Position numbers and translations under genes: made by a program. Under the pieces are notes generated by a model. It saw nothing but the letters and a program-made list of their open reading frames with translations, made no database searches and was not told where the DNA came from. A stretch of 64,000 bases of DNA from positions 45,538-109,537 of the forward strand of contig NZ_VFTZ01000019.1 in NCBI RefSeq assembly GCF_006440775.1, read 5' to 3'. This document shows, in pieces, positions 1 to 9,340 of the stretch (within the stretch, counting starts at the first letter, position 1; every line of letters begins with the position of its first letter). This DNA is from Mesorhizobium sp. B2-7-2. Lineage in GTDB: Bacteria; Pseudomonadota; Alphaproteobacteria; Rhizobiales; Rhizobiaceae.

Positions 1-1
1 C

Positions 2-418
2 CACGCCTTGATCGAGTGCGTCGGCGGCGTGCTGCTTTACCTCGTCACCACCGAAACCATCGCTTCCTGGGTCAACATGTTAACCCAGGAGGAACTGATC
101 GAGGATCCCAACGACTTCATTGCCAGTCACCTGTCGCGGACGGCCGCCGAATTCTCTGTCGCGAGCAAGGAATTCTACGCCTTCTACCTGCTCAGCCACG
201 GGCTGATTAAGCTTTTTCTGGTCGTCGGCCTGCTGCGCGGCAAGCTGTGGTCCTACCCGGCCTCGCTGGTGGCGCTCGGCGCCTTCATGGCCTATCAGAT
301 CTATCGATACTCCTATACGCATTCGCCTGGCCTGCTCGTGCTGACGATCTTCGATACGGTCGTCATGTGGCTGATCTGGCAGGAGTGGAAGACGGTGCGC
401 CACCATATCACGCCCTGA
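2..418 (+). CDS. DUF2127 family membrane protein, 5' end outside window
   Basis: The reading frame is open from base 2, and the first visible residues, HALIECVGG, match an internal stretch of DUF2127 proteins. I therefore take the true start to lie upstream of the window, and the TTG at 8 to be an internal Leu codon. About 138 residues are visible. They contain three hydrophobic segments: one near the start, one around LIKLFLVVGLL, and one near the C-terminus (LTIFDTVVMWLIW). DUF2127 proteins are small integral membrane proteins without an established function. No partner gene is visible upstream, and the next gene follows after about 320 bases. The family assignment is fairly safe; the role is unknown. 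Confidence 0.8.
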   Translation, partial: HALIECVGGVLLYLVTTETIASWVNMLTQEELIEDPNDFIASHLSRTAAEFSVASKEFYAFYLLSHGLIKLFLVVGLLRGKLWSYPASLVALGAFMAYQIYRYSYTHSPGLLVLTIFDTVVMWLIWQEWKTVRHHITP

Positions 419-739
419 TCGCGTCCGGCCTCATTCGACTTCCGCCGGAACTTCGAATGGCAGTTCGTGCAGTCCTGCAGAATGAGGTGCAGGAGATGCT
501 CCGCCGGCATTTTTGCCGGATCGGCGACGCCCCGGCGCTTGCCGAGCAGATTTTCCGCTCCTCGATCTCGATTGGGAGGCCCGCCAGGCTTCGCGGCGAC
601 GCTAAGGGTTCCAGTTGCTGGAAGGTCAAGCTCGATCGAAGGCTGGAGCCGCAAATTCCGCAAGATGGATCGTAGTGGCCCCGACCGCGTTCATCCGCGG
701 GGGATGCAACCAGCCGTTTCATCGAGCAGAGGCCGCGTC
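419..739. other. Intergenic region, no convincing gene
   Basis: Open frames exist on both strands here, but their translations are Arg/Ser-rich with no recognisable domain and no good ribosome binding site. The upstream extension of the following gene's frame into this stretch also looks non-coding. I see no strong hairpin or repeat. Confidence 0.6.
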
Positions 740-2596
740 ATGCTCATCCAACCGATCGATTATTTCCTCGTTGCCTGGTTCGTGCTCGCGGCCGCTTCGA
801 CGCTCTATGTCGGCTTCGACCAATACCGCAACAATCCCGAGCCGGTGGTGATGAAATGGGGCTTCATCCTGGTAACGCTCTATATGGGCCCGCTCGGCCT
901 GCTGCTTTATGTGCTGGCCGACAAGGAACCGCGCCCCGGCGAGCATGAGGCCTTCACAAAGCCCCTTTGGAAGCAGGGCGTCGGCTCGACCATCCACTGT
1001 GTCGCCGGCGACGCCACCGGGATCATCCTTGCTGCGGTCGTCACCGCCACCCTCGGCCTGCCGATGTGGCTCGACCTCATCGTCGAATATCTCGCCGGCT
1101 TTGCCTTCGGGCTGTTCATCTTCCAATCGCTGTTCATGAAATCGATGATGGGCGGCAGCTATTGGGAGAATGTGAAGAAGAGCTTCCTGCCCGAGTTCAT
1201 TTCCATGAACTTCATGATGGCCGGCATGGCGCCGGTCATGAGCTTCCTGATGATGGGCCGCGACATGCGCGCCATGGAGCCCACCGAACTTCTGTTCTGG
1301 GGCGTGATGTCGCTGGGCGTCATCGCCGGCTTCACGCTGGCCTATCCCGCCAATGTCTGGCTGGTCGCGCGTGGTCTCAAGCACGGGCTGATGACCGAGC
1401 GCCCGCAACCGGCCGAAGCGAGCGGGCACGGCCATGCCCGACAGGGCCACGAACCGGCGGGCGAACAGCGCGCCGCCGGCCCTCACATGCGCTCGGATGC
1501 GACCACACCGCAAATCGCGGCACTCGGTACGGTGTCTGCGCTCGCCCTGGCGATCGGCATGGCGGCGCCTGCGAACTGGCTGAACCTCAGGCTCTCGGCC
1601 CGCGACGTCGGCGGAGTGATCATGCCGCAGGGCATGATCATGGACCGTGACACGCCGGCCGATGCCATGCGCGACATGGCGGCAGCCGATCCTCGGCTGG
1701 TGAGCGCGTCTTACGGTCTGGCTGCGAAGGGCGACCAAGACCTGCCGTTCCGCATGGAAAACGGCGTGAAGGTGTTCGAGCTGAGGCCGTCGGTGATCCG
1801 CTGGCACATCCTGCCGGACGTGACGGTCGACGCCTATGCCTATAACGGTCAGATTCCAGGCCCGCGCATCCATATCCGTCAGGGCGACCGGGTGCGCATC
1901 AACGTCACCAACGCCTTGCCGGAGGAAACAACGGTGCACTGGCATGGCCTGATCCTGCCCAATCAGATGGACGGGCCGGCCGAGATCACCCAGGCGCCGA
2001 TCGAGCCCGGGCAGACCTATTCCTACGAGTTTACCGCCACCCAGCACGGCACTTACTTCTATCATCCGCACGCCAAGCCCGACCGCACCCAGGCACTCGG
2101 CCTCTATGGCGCGCTGATCATCGATCCCGCCAATCCCGCCGACGAAGTCGCCGCTGACCACGACTATGTCATCGAGCTGCAGGAATGGCTGGTCCGGGAA
2201 GGCCTGACCTATCCATCGATGCCGATGGATGGCGGCATGCCAAACTTCTTCACCATCAACGGCAAGGCCTATCCGTCGACCGATACGATCCATATGAAGG
2301 TCGGCGAGACGCTAAAGGTCCGCTTCATCGGCACCAACAACGGCTTCATACACCCGATGCACATCCATGGCGGCCCGTTCGAAGTGGTCGCCCGCGACGG
2401 CGAGACGATCCCCGCCGCCGCACGTTTTCTTGCCGATACCGTCAATGTCGGACCGGGCCAGCGATATGACGTCGTCTGGACAGCGAGGCGTCCGGGCAAG
2501 TGGCTGATTCACTGCCACATCCCGCATCACACCACGAATAACAATGCCGAGGAGAAGGGCGGCGGCGGTCTGATGGTCGTCATCGACGTTCGTTGA
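740..2596 (+). CDS. DUF4396 membrane domain fused to multicopper oxidase
   Basis: A 618-residue protein with two parts. Residues 1 to about 215 form a polytopic membrane domain resembling DUF4396. A His-containing linker (HGHARQGHE) and a further hydrophobic segment at about 255-285 follow, then a cupredoxin region from about 353 to the end. All copper motifs are visible: HWHG near residue 400, HPHA near 442, HPMHIHG near 538 and HCHIPHH near 591. Together they supply type 1, 2 and 3 copper ligands. The usual Met/Leu axial position after the last His is Asn in the stretch HHTTNNN. The cupredoxin part is only about 265 residues, which fits two cupredoxin domains rather than three. It probably oxidises Cu(I) or phenolic substrates at the periplasmic face of the inner membrane. 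I chose ATG 740 because the frame upstream lacks membrane-protein character and an AGAGG lies just upstream. Confidence 0.85.
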   Translation: MLIQPIDYFLVAWFVLAAASTLYVGFDQYRNNPEPVVMKWGFILVTLYMGPLGLLLYVLADKEPRPGEHEAFTKPLWKQGVGSTIHCVAGDATGIILAAVVTATLGLPMWLDLIVEYLAGFAFGLFIFQSLFMKSMMGGSYWENVKKSFLPEFISMNFMMAGMAPVMSFLMMGRDMRAMEPTELLFWGVMSLGVIAGFTLAYPANVWLVARGLKHGLMTERPQPAEASGHGHARQGHEPAGEQRAAGPHMRSDATTPQIAALGTVSALALAIGMAAPANWLNLRLSARDVGGVIMPQGMIMDRDTPADAMRDMAAADPRLVSASYGLAAKGDQDLPFRMENGVKVFELRPSVIRWHILPDVTVDAYAYNGQIPGPRIHIRQGDRVRINVTNALPEETTVHWHGLILPNQMDGPAEITQAPIEPGQTYSYEFTATQHGTYFYHPHAKPDRTQALGLYGALIIDPANPADEVAADHDYVIELQEWLVREGLTYPSMPMDGGMPNFFTINGKAYPSTDTIHMKVGETLKVRFIGTNNGFIHPMHIHGGPFEVVARDGETIPAAARFLADTVNVGPGQRYDVVWTARRPGKWLIHCHIPHHTTNNNAEEKGGGGLMVVIDVR

Positions 2597-2981
2597 TGAA
2601 GACCGGACCCGTCGGTCGGCCAAAGGTTTTGCGACCGGCTTGCTCCGCAATTCTTCAGACCGTCGCATTTTGACCCCAATCGGCCTCTAGCCGGCTGGAG
2701 ATGCTGCGGTTCCAGCCTTCACGTTTTCTTGACAGAGGCCGGAAAAACGGGCAGCAAAGCGGGTGAGGAAGAGCATTTTTACCGTGGCATAGACCGTGGA
2801 GGGCTCTTTTTTCGTATGGACCATCGCCAAATCGGCGATTGGTGGAGGGATTGGTTAACCAACTTTGTCCATCTTTTGAATCAATCGGCAACAGACGCGT
2901 GAAGGTGCAGGGGGCACCAGCGAACTGTGATCGTGACGGGTGCCAGGTCCGCAAACCGGCATGCCGATTGAGAGTGGTCGT
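2597..2981. other. Intergenic region with presumed promoter of the DUF2778 gene
   Basis: No gene is visible on the plus strand. A long minus-strand open frame through here is an antisense shadow of the following gene. The stretch is locally more AT-rich around 2840-2890 (ggttaaccaactttgtcc), which would suit a promoter, but I cannot place -35/-10 boxes with confidence. Confidence 0.4.
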
Positions 2982-4592
2982 ATGGCGTTTTTGCGTTTGA
3001 AGAACCGGGGTGACGCTCCTCAAGGGGGGGTAACTTCGAAAAAGTCTGGTCATCGTTGGGTCGTGGTGCCTGCTGTCGGCGCCGCCCTCGTGCTGTGGTC
3101 CGCCGCCACCTTGGCGGGGCTCCATTCGGTGAGCACCTCGCTGACCGCCGCTTCCAACGGATTGCCGCAAGGTCTGCTTTCGCCGCGCAACATCGCGCTT
3201 GGCGACCAGCGCCGGCAGATCGCCAACGCCTGGGCGCCGCACCTTGCCGCCCATGACGGCTACAAGGCAGGCTCGCTCACCGGCGGCTGCGACTCCGGCT
3301 GCTTCAGCCTCGCGACAAGCTTCAGGCATGACGGCCAAACTCCTGAAAAATTGAAGAAAGAAGGCCACGCTGGTAAGACGGCGCGCCTCAAGCTGCGGGC
3401 GCCCGATAGCATCGCGCACGAAAACGTGGTGGTGGCTTCGGCCGCCGGGGCCGTCGACCCCTTCGACGGCGTGGTGAAGCGCGCCGCGCTTTCGCCGCAA
3501 AAGCTTGCCGATGCCTTTGCCCGCGCCGAGAAGGCGCCGTTCCTGCTGGCCAGCCTGCCTTCGGCGAGCCGCTTTGGCGGCGCGCTGCCGGGAGCCCCGG
3601 CGGAAGCCCGCTTCGGTTCGCGGCCGGCCGAAATCGCCGGCGCTTCCGACTTGGCGCTGGCGCTCGCCAACATAGCGCCGCAGGACACGGCCGACCTTCC
3701 GACCGCCGTCGCGCTCGAAAACGCCGACGCGCCCGATGTCGCCGCCAAACCGGACAACGGCAAGGATGGCGCCTACCAGGTCGCCTCGCTGCCGCCGCAA
3801 GACGATCTGCCCGACACCATTGCCGTGCCCGGCCTTCGCCCGCGCGCCACGCTCGAACGCGCTACCGAAGCGCCCGAAGAAAATGCCGCCAGGGTGCAGA
3901 AGCCCGAAACCCCGAAGCCGCCAGTCGCCAGGGCCAAGCCGCAGCCGGCCGCCGCAGATACTGCGCAAAGCGCGCCGACGGCGGTCTCGCCGAGGAACGG
4001 CGACCAGGCCCTGCCGGGCGTGACAGGCTCGAAACCGCTCGTGACCGACTCCAAGCCAGGCAAGCGCAAGGCGCAGGCGTCCGAGATGCTCGCCTATGCC
4101 AAGCCCGACACGCCGGAGCGCGGCGGACTCGGCAGCGCGTTCCGCAACCTTTTCAACGGGCCCTCGACGGGTAATGGCGTTGCCATCTACGATATTTCGG
4201 CGAGGACCGTTTACATGCCCGACGGCTCGAAACTGGAAGCGCATTCAGGACTGGGCTCGATGGTCGACCAGCCGCGCTTCGTCAACCGCAAGAATGTCGG
4301 CCCGACGCCGCCCGACACCTACAATCTGTCGATGCGCGAGTCGCGCTTTCACGGGGTCGAGGCAATCAGGCTCACGCCGACCAGCGGCAACAACAAATAC
4401 GGCCGCAACGGCCTGCTTGCGCACACCTATATGCTGCGCGGCGGCCGTGCGGAATCCAATGGCTGCGTCGTCTTCAAGGACTATCACCGCTTCCTTGCCG
4501 CCTACAAAAACGGCAAGATCAAGCGTCTCGTCGTCGTCCCGCGCCTGACAAGCTCCCCCACCCGGGTCGCCCAGGAAGGCCGCCAGGGTTAA
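2982..4592 (+). CDS. DUF2778 (Tlde1-like) cell-envelope protein
   Basis: A 536-residue protein. A hydrophobic N-terminal anchor or signal (VVVPAVGAALVLWSAATLAG) lies at about residues 25-45. A long Ala/Pro/Lys-rich low-complexity linker follows. The C-terminal domain (about 390-536) contains GLLAHTYMLRGG and ESNGCVVF, with His481 and Cys495 as the likely catalytic pair. This matches DUF2778, whose characterised relatives (Tlde1 type VI effectors) have an L,D-transpeptidase-like fold acting on peptidoglycan stem peptides. Rhizobia carry many DUF2778 paralogues with long variable N-termini, so a housekeeping wall role is as likely as a toxin. No type VI genes are nearby. In-frame GTG 2940 and ATG 2961 are alternative starts; I prefer ATG 2982, preceded by GAGAGTGG. 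Confidence 0.8.
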   Translation: MAFLRLKNRGDAPQGGVTSKKSGHRWVVVPAVGAALVLWSAATLAGLHSVSTSLTAASNGLPQGLLSPRNIALGDQRRQIANAWAPHLAAHDGYKAGSLTGGCDSGCFSLATSFRHDGQTPEKLKKEGHAGKTARLKLRAPDSIAHENVVVASAAGAVDPFDGVVKRAALSPQKLADAFARAEKAPFLLASLPSASRFGGALPGAPAEARFGSRPAEIAGASDLALALANIAPQDTADLPTAVALENADAPDVAAKPDNGKDGAYQVASLPPQDDLPDTIAVPGLRPRATLERATEAPEENAARVQKPETPKPPVARAKPQPAAADTAQSAPTAVSPRNGDQALPGVTGSKPLVTDSKPGKRKAQASEMLAYAKPDTPERGGLGSAFRNLFNGPSTGNGVAIYDISARTVYMPDGSKLEAHSGLGSMVDQPRFVNRKNVGPTPPDTYNLSMRESRFHGVEAIRLTPTSGNNKYGRNGLLAHTYMLRGGRAESNGCVVFKDYHRFLAAYKNGKIKRLVVVPRLTSSPTRVAQEGRQG

Positions 4593-4833
4593 GCCCTATC
4601 CGGCCGGCGAGCTTGTCGCCGGCACTTGCCGATCCCCACTTGCCGATCCGAAGGGCTTCGCGCCGACGCGCGCGGATGCTTGGCATTCGCTTCGATAGCG
4701 ACGGGACCGCGACCTCAACCGAGGACGAACAACGACCCTTCCCAGAAGGTAGATATGGCGCAGCCCGGGCTTGCGGCAAGCCCCCGGCCATGGCGTATCA
4801 ACGCTGCTCCGAAAAACGACAACGGAGCATGGA

Positions 4834-6080
4834 ATGCGTATCTTGCTATCGACTTACGGCTCGCGCGGCGACGTCGAGCCTTTGGCGGCGCTGGGCGCGG
4901 CGTTGCAGGCGCATGGCGTCGAGGCCAGGGTGAGCGCGCCTGGCGACGAGGAGTTTGGCGCCCTTCTGGCCCGCGCCGGCGTGCCGCTGGCCCCGGCCTT
5001 CGCGCCGGTGCGCGAATGGGCGAAGGAAATGATCCACCGGTCGCGATCGGCGTCGCCCGAGGACCGGGCCAGACTCATTTCCGGCCAGGCGGCCGAGATC
5101 GTCGCCAGGCAATATGAGGCGCTGAGCGCGGCCGCCGAAGGCTGCAACGCCGTGGTGGCGTTCGGCCTCTTTCCATCCTGCGCCGCCGCGCGGCTGGTCG
5201 CGGAGCAGCGGGGCATGCGCTACATGTTGGGCACATTCTGCCCCATCTGGCTGCCGTCGCCGCACAACCGGCCGCATGAATATCCGAGCCATCCGCTGCC
5301 GGCCGGCGTGACGGACAACCGGCTCCTGTGGGAGATGGACATCCAGACCAAGAACGCCCTCTTCGGCGAGGCGATCAACGGCCATCGCGCGTCGCTGGGG
5401 TTGTCTCCGGTGCAAAATGTTCGGGACTATGTCTACGGCGATAGGGTGCTGCTCGCCTGCGACCCGACGCTGGGACCATGGCCGGGCTCGGACCTGATCG
5501 ACACTGTGCAGACCGGCGCCTTCATCCTGCCGGACGAGCGGCCCCTCCCCGACGGCTCAAAGCCTTCCTCGATGCCGGCCCGCGGCCGGTCTATGTCGGC
5601 TTCGGTTCGATCGCGGTCGCCAGGGATGCCGGGGCCGCCACCATCGAAGCGATCCGCACCAAGGGCCTCCGTACGGTGCTCGCGCATGGCTGGGCAGAGT
5701 TGGGCCTCATCGACGATCGCGACGACTGTTTTGCCGTCGGCGAGATCAACCAGCAGGCGCTGTTCGGCCGCGTCGCCGCCGTCATCCATCACGGCGGCGC
5801 CGGCACGACCGCCGCCGCCGCACAGGCGGGAGCGCCGCAGGTGATCGTGCCGCAGATCGGCGACCAGCCCTATTGGGCACGACGGGTGGCCGAGCTCGGC
5901 ATCGGCGCCGCGCATGACGGTCCGGTGCCGACGGCGCAGTCATTGTCGAGGGCGTTGGAGACTGCGCTGGCACCCGAGACCGGCGCCCGCGCGAGCGCTA
6001 TCGCCGGCATGATCCGCACCGACGGCGCCGGGGCGGCGGCAAGGTTGCTGATTGAATTGCTGGGCCGGTCCAGCCGGTGA
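4834..6080 (+). pseudogene. UGT-type glycosyltransferase (GT1-like), frameshifted
   Basis: This reads as one glycosyltransferase of about 415 residues split by a single frame change. The first part (from ATG 4834, with GGAG at 4823) begins MRILLSTYGSRGDVEP, the classic N-terminus of MGT/UGT sterol- or macrolide-type transferases. It runs to about position 5550. The second part continues in another frame with RLKAFLDAGPRPVYVGFGS and the nucleotide-sugar signature region HHGGAGTTAAAAQAGAPQ. The switch lies in the C-rich stretch gcccctcccc at 5541-5550 and equals the loss of one base (or gain of two). It could be a real inactivating mutation or a sequencing error in the C runs. If intact, it would transfer a sugar to a lipid or small-molecule acceptor. 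No operon partner is visible. Confidence 0.85.
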
Positions 6081-6082
6081 AC

Positions 6083-6841
6083 TCATTGCGTCGTCAGTTC
6101 AGCCAGCGCCCTTTGTAGGGGCGCCGGCGAGACCTGGATCGGGCCTGAGAACGGGCTGTCCATGTCGACGATCAGATAGACCGCCGCGGCGACCAGCGCC
6201 CCGGAAACGAAGCAGGTGAAGACGACGGTGCCGTTGCGCGGCGCCCGGAAGCCGAAGCTGGCGAAGATCAGCGTCAGCCAGGCGACGAGCAGAACGATCA
6301 GCGATGCGGGTATGGCGCCCTCGGACTGTTCGGCCAGTATCCAGCGCTGCTCGATCAGCTTCTGCAGTTGCTGTGTCGCGGCCTGTTGTGCGGAGGTCTG
6401 CTTGGCATCCGCCGGCGTCAATCCCGCCAGGATGTCGCCGACCTGGTTGAGCAGCAGTTCCGCCAGCCTGTTCGGGACGACAGTCGTGTCGCTGTCGGCG
6501 GCAGAGGTGTCGACGACGCGCTGGACGTATGCGGTCAGCGATTGCCGGGCGCTGTCCGCTTCCGGTCCGTAATGCCGCAGCGTTCGATCAAGCAGGATGA
6601 GATCGGTGGCGAAGGTGTGGACGTTGCCGTTGATAGCCTCGAAGGTGTTCTTGGCTGAATTGATCATCAGGCCGAGCATAAGCGACGACATCACCACGAA
6701 CAGGTTCGCGGCAAGCCGCACCACCGCGCTGGTGTCGTCCTGAAGGTGGTGAGCAGGGAAGCGCTCGTGCAGCATCAGGCTGACCAGCGAGGCCCCGGCC
6801 AGACAAGCAAAGATCGCTGCTCCTACAAGCACTTCGCCCAT
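6083..6841 (-). CDS. DUF4239 family membrane protein
   Basis: A 252-residue protein. Two N-terminal hydrophobic segments (VLVGAAIFACLAGASLVSLM and LAANLFVVMSSLMLGLMI) are followed by a soluble alpha-helical middle of about 110 residues. Two more membrane segments come near the C-terminus (LIVLLVAWLTLIFASFGF and VVFTCFVSGALVAAAVYLIV). This 2+2 topology with a long helical loop is typical of DUF4239 (bestrophin-like) proteins, which have no assigned function. Its 3' end converges on the glycosyltransferase with only two bases between stop codons. A palindromic repeat lies upstream. Confidence 0.75.
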   Translation of the reverse strand: MGEVLVGAAIFACLAGASLVSLMLHERFPAHHLQDDTSAVVRLAANLFVVMSSLMLGLMINSAKNTFEAINGNVHTFATDLILLDRTLRHYGPEADSARQSLTAYVQRVVDTSAADSDTTVVPNRLAELLLNQVGDILAGLTPADAKQTSAQQAATQQLQKLIEQRWILAEQSEGAIPASLIVLLVAWLTLIFASFGFRAPRNGTVVFTCFVSGALVAAAVYLIVDMDSPFSGPIQVSPAPLQRALAELTTQ

Positions 6842-6889
6842 GGCTAATATTGCGCACGGGAAAGGAAGCTTGCCAATCGGCTTCGTAAG

Positions 6890-7087
6890 TTCGTCATTCT
6901 AGGGCGGAGCGACGCGCAGCGGAGTGAAGACCCTAGAATCCATGCCGTTACCTATGAGCATCACGGCGGTTCAGGCTGATCCTTTGTTCTGCAACGCTCT
7001 TACACCTCGGCAAGGGTCGCGGCATGGATTCTAAGAGGGTCTGCGCGCGTCGCTTCGCTCCTTGCTCCGCCCTAGAATGACGAAGTC
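6890..7087. repeat. Interspersed inverted repeat (gtcattctagggcggagc type)
   Basis: The left arm begins at 6890 with cgtcattctagggcggagc, and the right arm ends at 7087 with gctccgccctagaatgacga, its near-exact reverse complement. Both arms also carry ctagaatccatgccg or its complement. About 60 bases of unique sequence lie between them. A second copy is at 13787-13947 and a partial one at 56456-56510, so this is a dispersed non-coding family. It lies between divergently oriented genes. Confidence 0.85.
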
Positions 7088-7179
7088 AAAAATTCGCCAC
7101 CGCAAAGCACCTTCCAATACAGTCCAAAGCCTTTATGTATGAACGTCGGGGCGGCTCCCAATCACTCACGAGGCAATTC

Positions 7180-7965
7180 ATGACAATTCGCGCTGTCGTC
7201 TGGGGCGAGAACATCCATGAGCGGACCAATGAGGTGGTGGCCTCCATCTATCCGGAAGGCATGCACGCGACCATCGCCACGGCGCTGAACACCGACGCAG
7301 GCATATCAGCCTCGACCGCGACGCTGGAGCAGCCGGAGCACGGCCTGCCGGAAGCTCGCCTGGCGGAAACCGACGTGCTGGTCTGGTGGGGTCACAAGGA
7401 CCATGGCGCGGTGGCCGACGAGGTGGTCGAGCGCGTAGCGCGCAGGGTCTTCGAAGGCATGGGGCTGATCGTGCTGCATTCCGGCCATTTCTCGAAGATC
7501 TTCAGGCGGCTGATGGGCACGCCCTGCACGCTGAAATGGCGCGAGGCCGGCGAGCGCGAGCGGCTCTGGGTAACGAGCCCCAGCCACCCGATCGCCGACG
7601 GCATCGGCGAGTTCTTCGAGCTCGAGAACGAGGAGATGTATGGCGAGCAGTTCGCCGTGCCCGAGCCGTTGGAAACCGTCTTCATCTCCTGGTTCCAAGG
7701 CGGCGAGGTGTTCCGCTCGGGCCTGACCTACCGGCGCGGCGCCGGCAATGTCTTCTACTTCCGCCCCGGACACGAAACCTATCCGACCTATCACGACGCC
7801 ACCGTGCAGAAGGTGCTGCGCAATGCGGTGAAGTGGGCGCACAACCCGCAGGGATCGAAGCCCGCCATCCTCGATGCGCCGAACGTGCCGGTCGAGAAGG
7901 CGCTGGAGCCGATCGAGGAGCGCGGGCCCAAGCTGCATGCGCGGGGCGAGGCCGGCTTCCGCTAA
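7180..7965 (+). CDS. ThuA-like (trehalose utilisation family) protein
   Basis: A 261-residue protein of the ThuA family, which has a class I glutamine amidotransferase-like fold. Visible landmarks are the N-terminal IRAVVWGEN, the TDVLVWWGHKDHG segment, GLIVLHSGHFSK, and the C-terminal VFYFRPGHETYPTYHD. The family is named for rhizobial thuA, involved in trehalose/maltose catabolism together with the oxidoreductase ThuB. Here an oxidoreductase of the matching family follows 100 bases downstream, so the two probably form a pair acting on a sugar or cyclitol. No sugar ABC transporter adjoins, so I withhold the symbol. ATG 7180 is preceded by GAGG at 7170; an in-frame start 45 bases upstream lacks a ribosome site. 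Confidence 0.85.
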   Translation: MTIRAVVWGENIHERTNEVVASIYPEGMHATIATALNTDAGISASTATLEQPEHGLPEARLAETDVLVWWGHKDHGAVADEVVERVARRVFEGMGLIVLHSGHFSKIFRRLMGTPCTLKWREAGERERLWVTSPSHPIADGIGEFFELENEEMYGEQFAVPEPLETVFISWFQGGEVFRSGLTYRRGAGNVFYFRPGHETYPTYHDATVQKVLRNAVKWAHNPQGSKPAILDAPNVPVEKALEPIEERGPKLHARGEAGFR

Positions 7966-8065
7966 AAAAGCGCCTCTCCGCTTCGTTTGGGATTGCGCGC
8001 AAACAGCGCCCGGGTCACATTTGCCCCGTTATTGAATCGAACCAAATCGCTCAAAGGGACAGAAA

Positions 8066-9124
8066 ATGCGGCTTTTGATACTTGGTACCGGCTGGATGGC
8101 GCAGGAACATGCCCGCCGCTTCGGCGCGATCGAGGGCGTCGAGATCGTCGGCGCGGCCGATGTCGATGCGGCCCGCGTCGGCGAATATGCCGACGCCTAC
8201 AAGATCCCGAGGCGCTTCACCTCGCTGGAGGCGGCTCTCGACTGGGGCGATTTCGACGCGGTCGCCAATGTCACGCCGGACCGCATCCATCATCCGACCA
8301 CCATGGCGCTGGTCGCAGCTGGCAAACCGGTTCTGTGCGAGAAGCCGCTGGCGGAAAATTTCGGCAAGGCCAGCGAAATGGCCGATGCCGCGGAAGCCGC
8401 CGGCATCGTCAACATGGTCAACCTCACTTATCGCAATGTCGCCGCGCTGCAGAAGGCGCGCCGGATGGTGCAGGCCGGCGAGATCGGCACGGTGCGCCAT
8501 GTCGAGGCGTCCTACCTGCAGAGCTGGCTGGTGTCGAAATTCTGGGGCGACTGGCGCACCGACCCGAAATGGCTGTGGCGGCTGTCGCGCGGCCACGGCT
8601 CGAACGGCGTGCTCGGCGATGTCGGCATCCACATCCTCGATTTCGCCAGCTATGGCGCGGCGCTCGATATCGACCATGTCTTCTGCAGGCTGCGCACCTT
8701 CGACAAGGCGCCGGGCAACCGCATCGGCGAGTACGAGCTCGACGCCAACGACAGTTTTGCCATGACGCTCGACTTCGCCAACGGCGCCTTCGGCGTGGTG
8801 CATGCCAGCCGCTGGGCCACCGGCCACATCAACGAGTTGCGCCTGCGCATCCATGGCGACAAGGGCGGCATCGAGGTGGTGCACAATCTCGACGGCTCGA
8901 TGCTGAAGGCTTGCGTCGGCGAAAATGTCGAGAACGCCAAATGGGAAGAGCTCGACGCCGGCACGGTGCCGACCAACTACCAGCGCTTTGTCGAGGCAGT
9001 GAAGGGCGGCGTGCAGACCGAGCCGACGTTCCGCCACGCGGCCGGCTTGCAGAAGGTGCTGGATCTTGCCGTGGTGTCGGACGAGAAGCGCGCCGAGTTG
9101 AGGGCGCACGCGGACACGCAGTGA
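8066..9124 (+). CDS. Gfo/Idh/MocA family oxidoreductase (ThuB-like)
   Basis: A 352-residue NAD(P)-dependent dehydrogenase. The N-terminal Rossmann fold shows LLILGTGWMAQEH, followed by the family signature CEKPLAENFGKA with the conserved EKP lysine. LGDVGIHILDFA carries the usual D...H pair of the C-terminal alpha/beta domain. It is expected to oxidise a sugar, cyclitol or their derivatives in the cytoplasm. Position directly after the ThuA-like gene on the same strand argues for a shared transcript and a ThuA-ThuB-type pathway, but the substrate cannot be read from the sequence. Confidence 0.88.
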   Translation: MRLLILGTGWMAQEHARRFGAIEGVEIVGAADVDAARVGEYADAYKIPRRFTSLEAALDWGDFDAVANVTPDRIHHPTTMALVAAGKPVLCEKPLAENFGKASEMADAAEAAGIVNMVNLTYRNVAALQKARRMVQAGEIGTVRHVEASYLQSWLVSKFWGDWRTDPKWLWRLSRGHGSNGVLGDVGIHILDFASYGAALDIDHVFCRLRTFDKAPGNRIGEYELDANDSFAMTLDFANGAFGVVHASRWATGHINELRLRIHGDKGGIEVVHNLDGSMLKACVGENVENAKWEELDAGTVPTNYQRFVEAVKGGVQTEPTFRHAAGLQKVLDLAVVSDEKRAELRAHADTQ

Positions 9125-9160
9125 GGCCTCGCTCGACGCAGGGAAGCGTGGCGTTCTACG

Positions 9161-9317
9161 GCGCCCCCCTCTGGCCTGCCGGCCATCTCCCCCCACATGG
9201 GGGGAGATCGATGTCGCACCGGCTTTCGCCTATTGTTGGCGTCTAAAGAAGCGCAGCCGCGAAGCTGCCAATCTCCCCCCTTGTGGGGGAGATGTCCGGC
9301 AGGACAGAGGGGGGCGC
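9161..9317. repeat. Interspersed inverted repeat (cccccctct...atctcccccc type)
   Basis: The two ends are inverted copies of each other. The left end begins gcgcccccctctggcctg and the right end finishes with aggacagaggggggcgc. Each end also contains its own smaller palindrome (ctccccccacatggggggag; ctccccccttgtgggggag). Related pieces lie at 32896-33065 and 50515-50550. The element sits between convergent genes and has no coding potential of its own, though it often creates spurious frames reading SPLEGEM. Confidence 0.85.
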
Positions 9318-9340
9318 TGTCTCGCCAGCCTAGCCATGTT

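Noticed and set aside
719..2293. Minus-strand open frame of 524 codons opposite the multicopper oxidase
   Set aside because: It is His/Arg/Gly-rich shadow sequence; all copper motifs and membrane segments are on the plus strand.
2655..4244. Long minus-strand open frame (529 codons) opposite the DUF2778 gene
   Set aside because: The plus-strand product has a signal segment and a recognised catalytic domain; the antisense translation is Arg/Gly-rich without any domain and arises from the GC-rich codon pattern.
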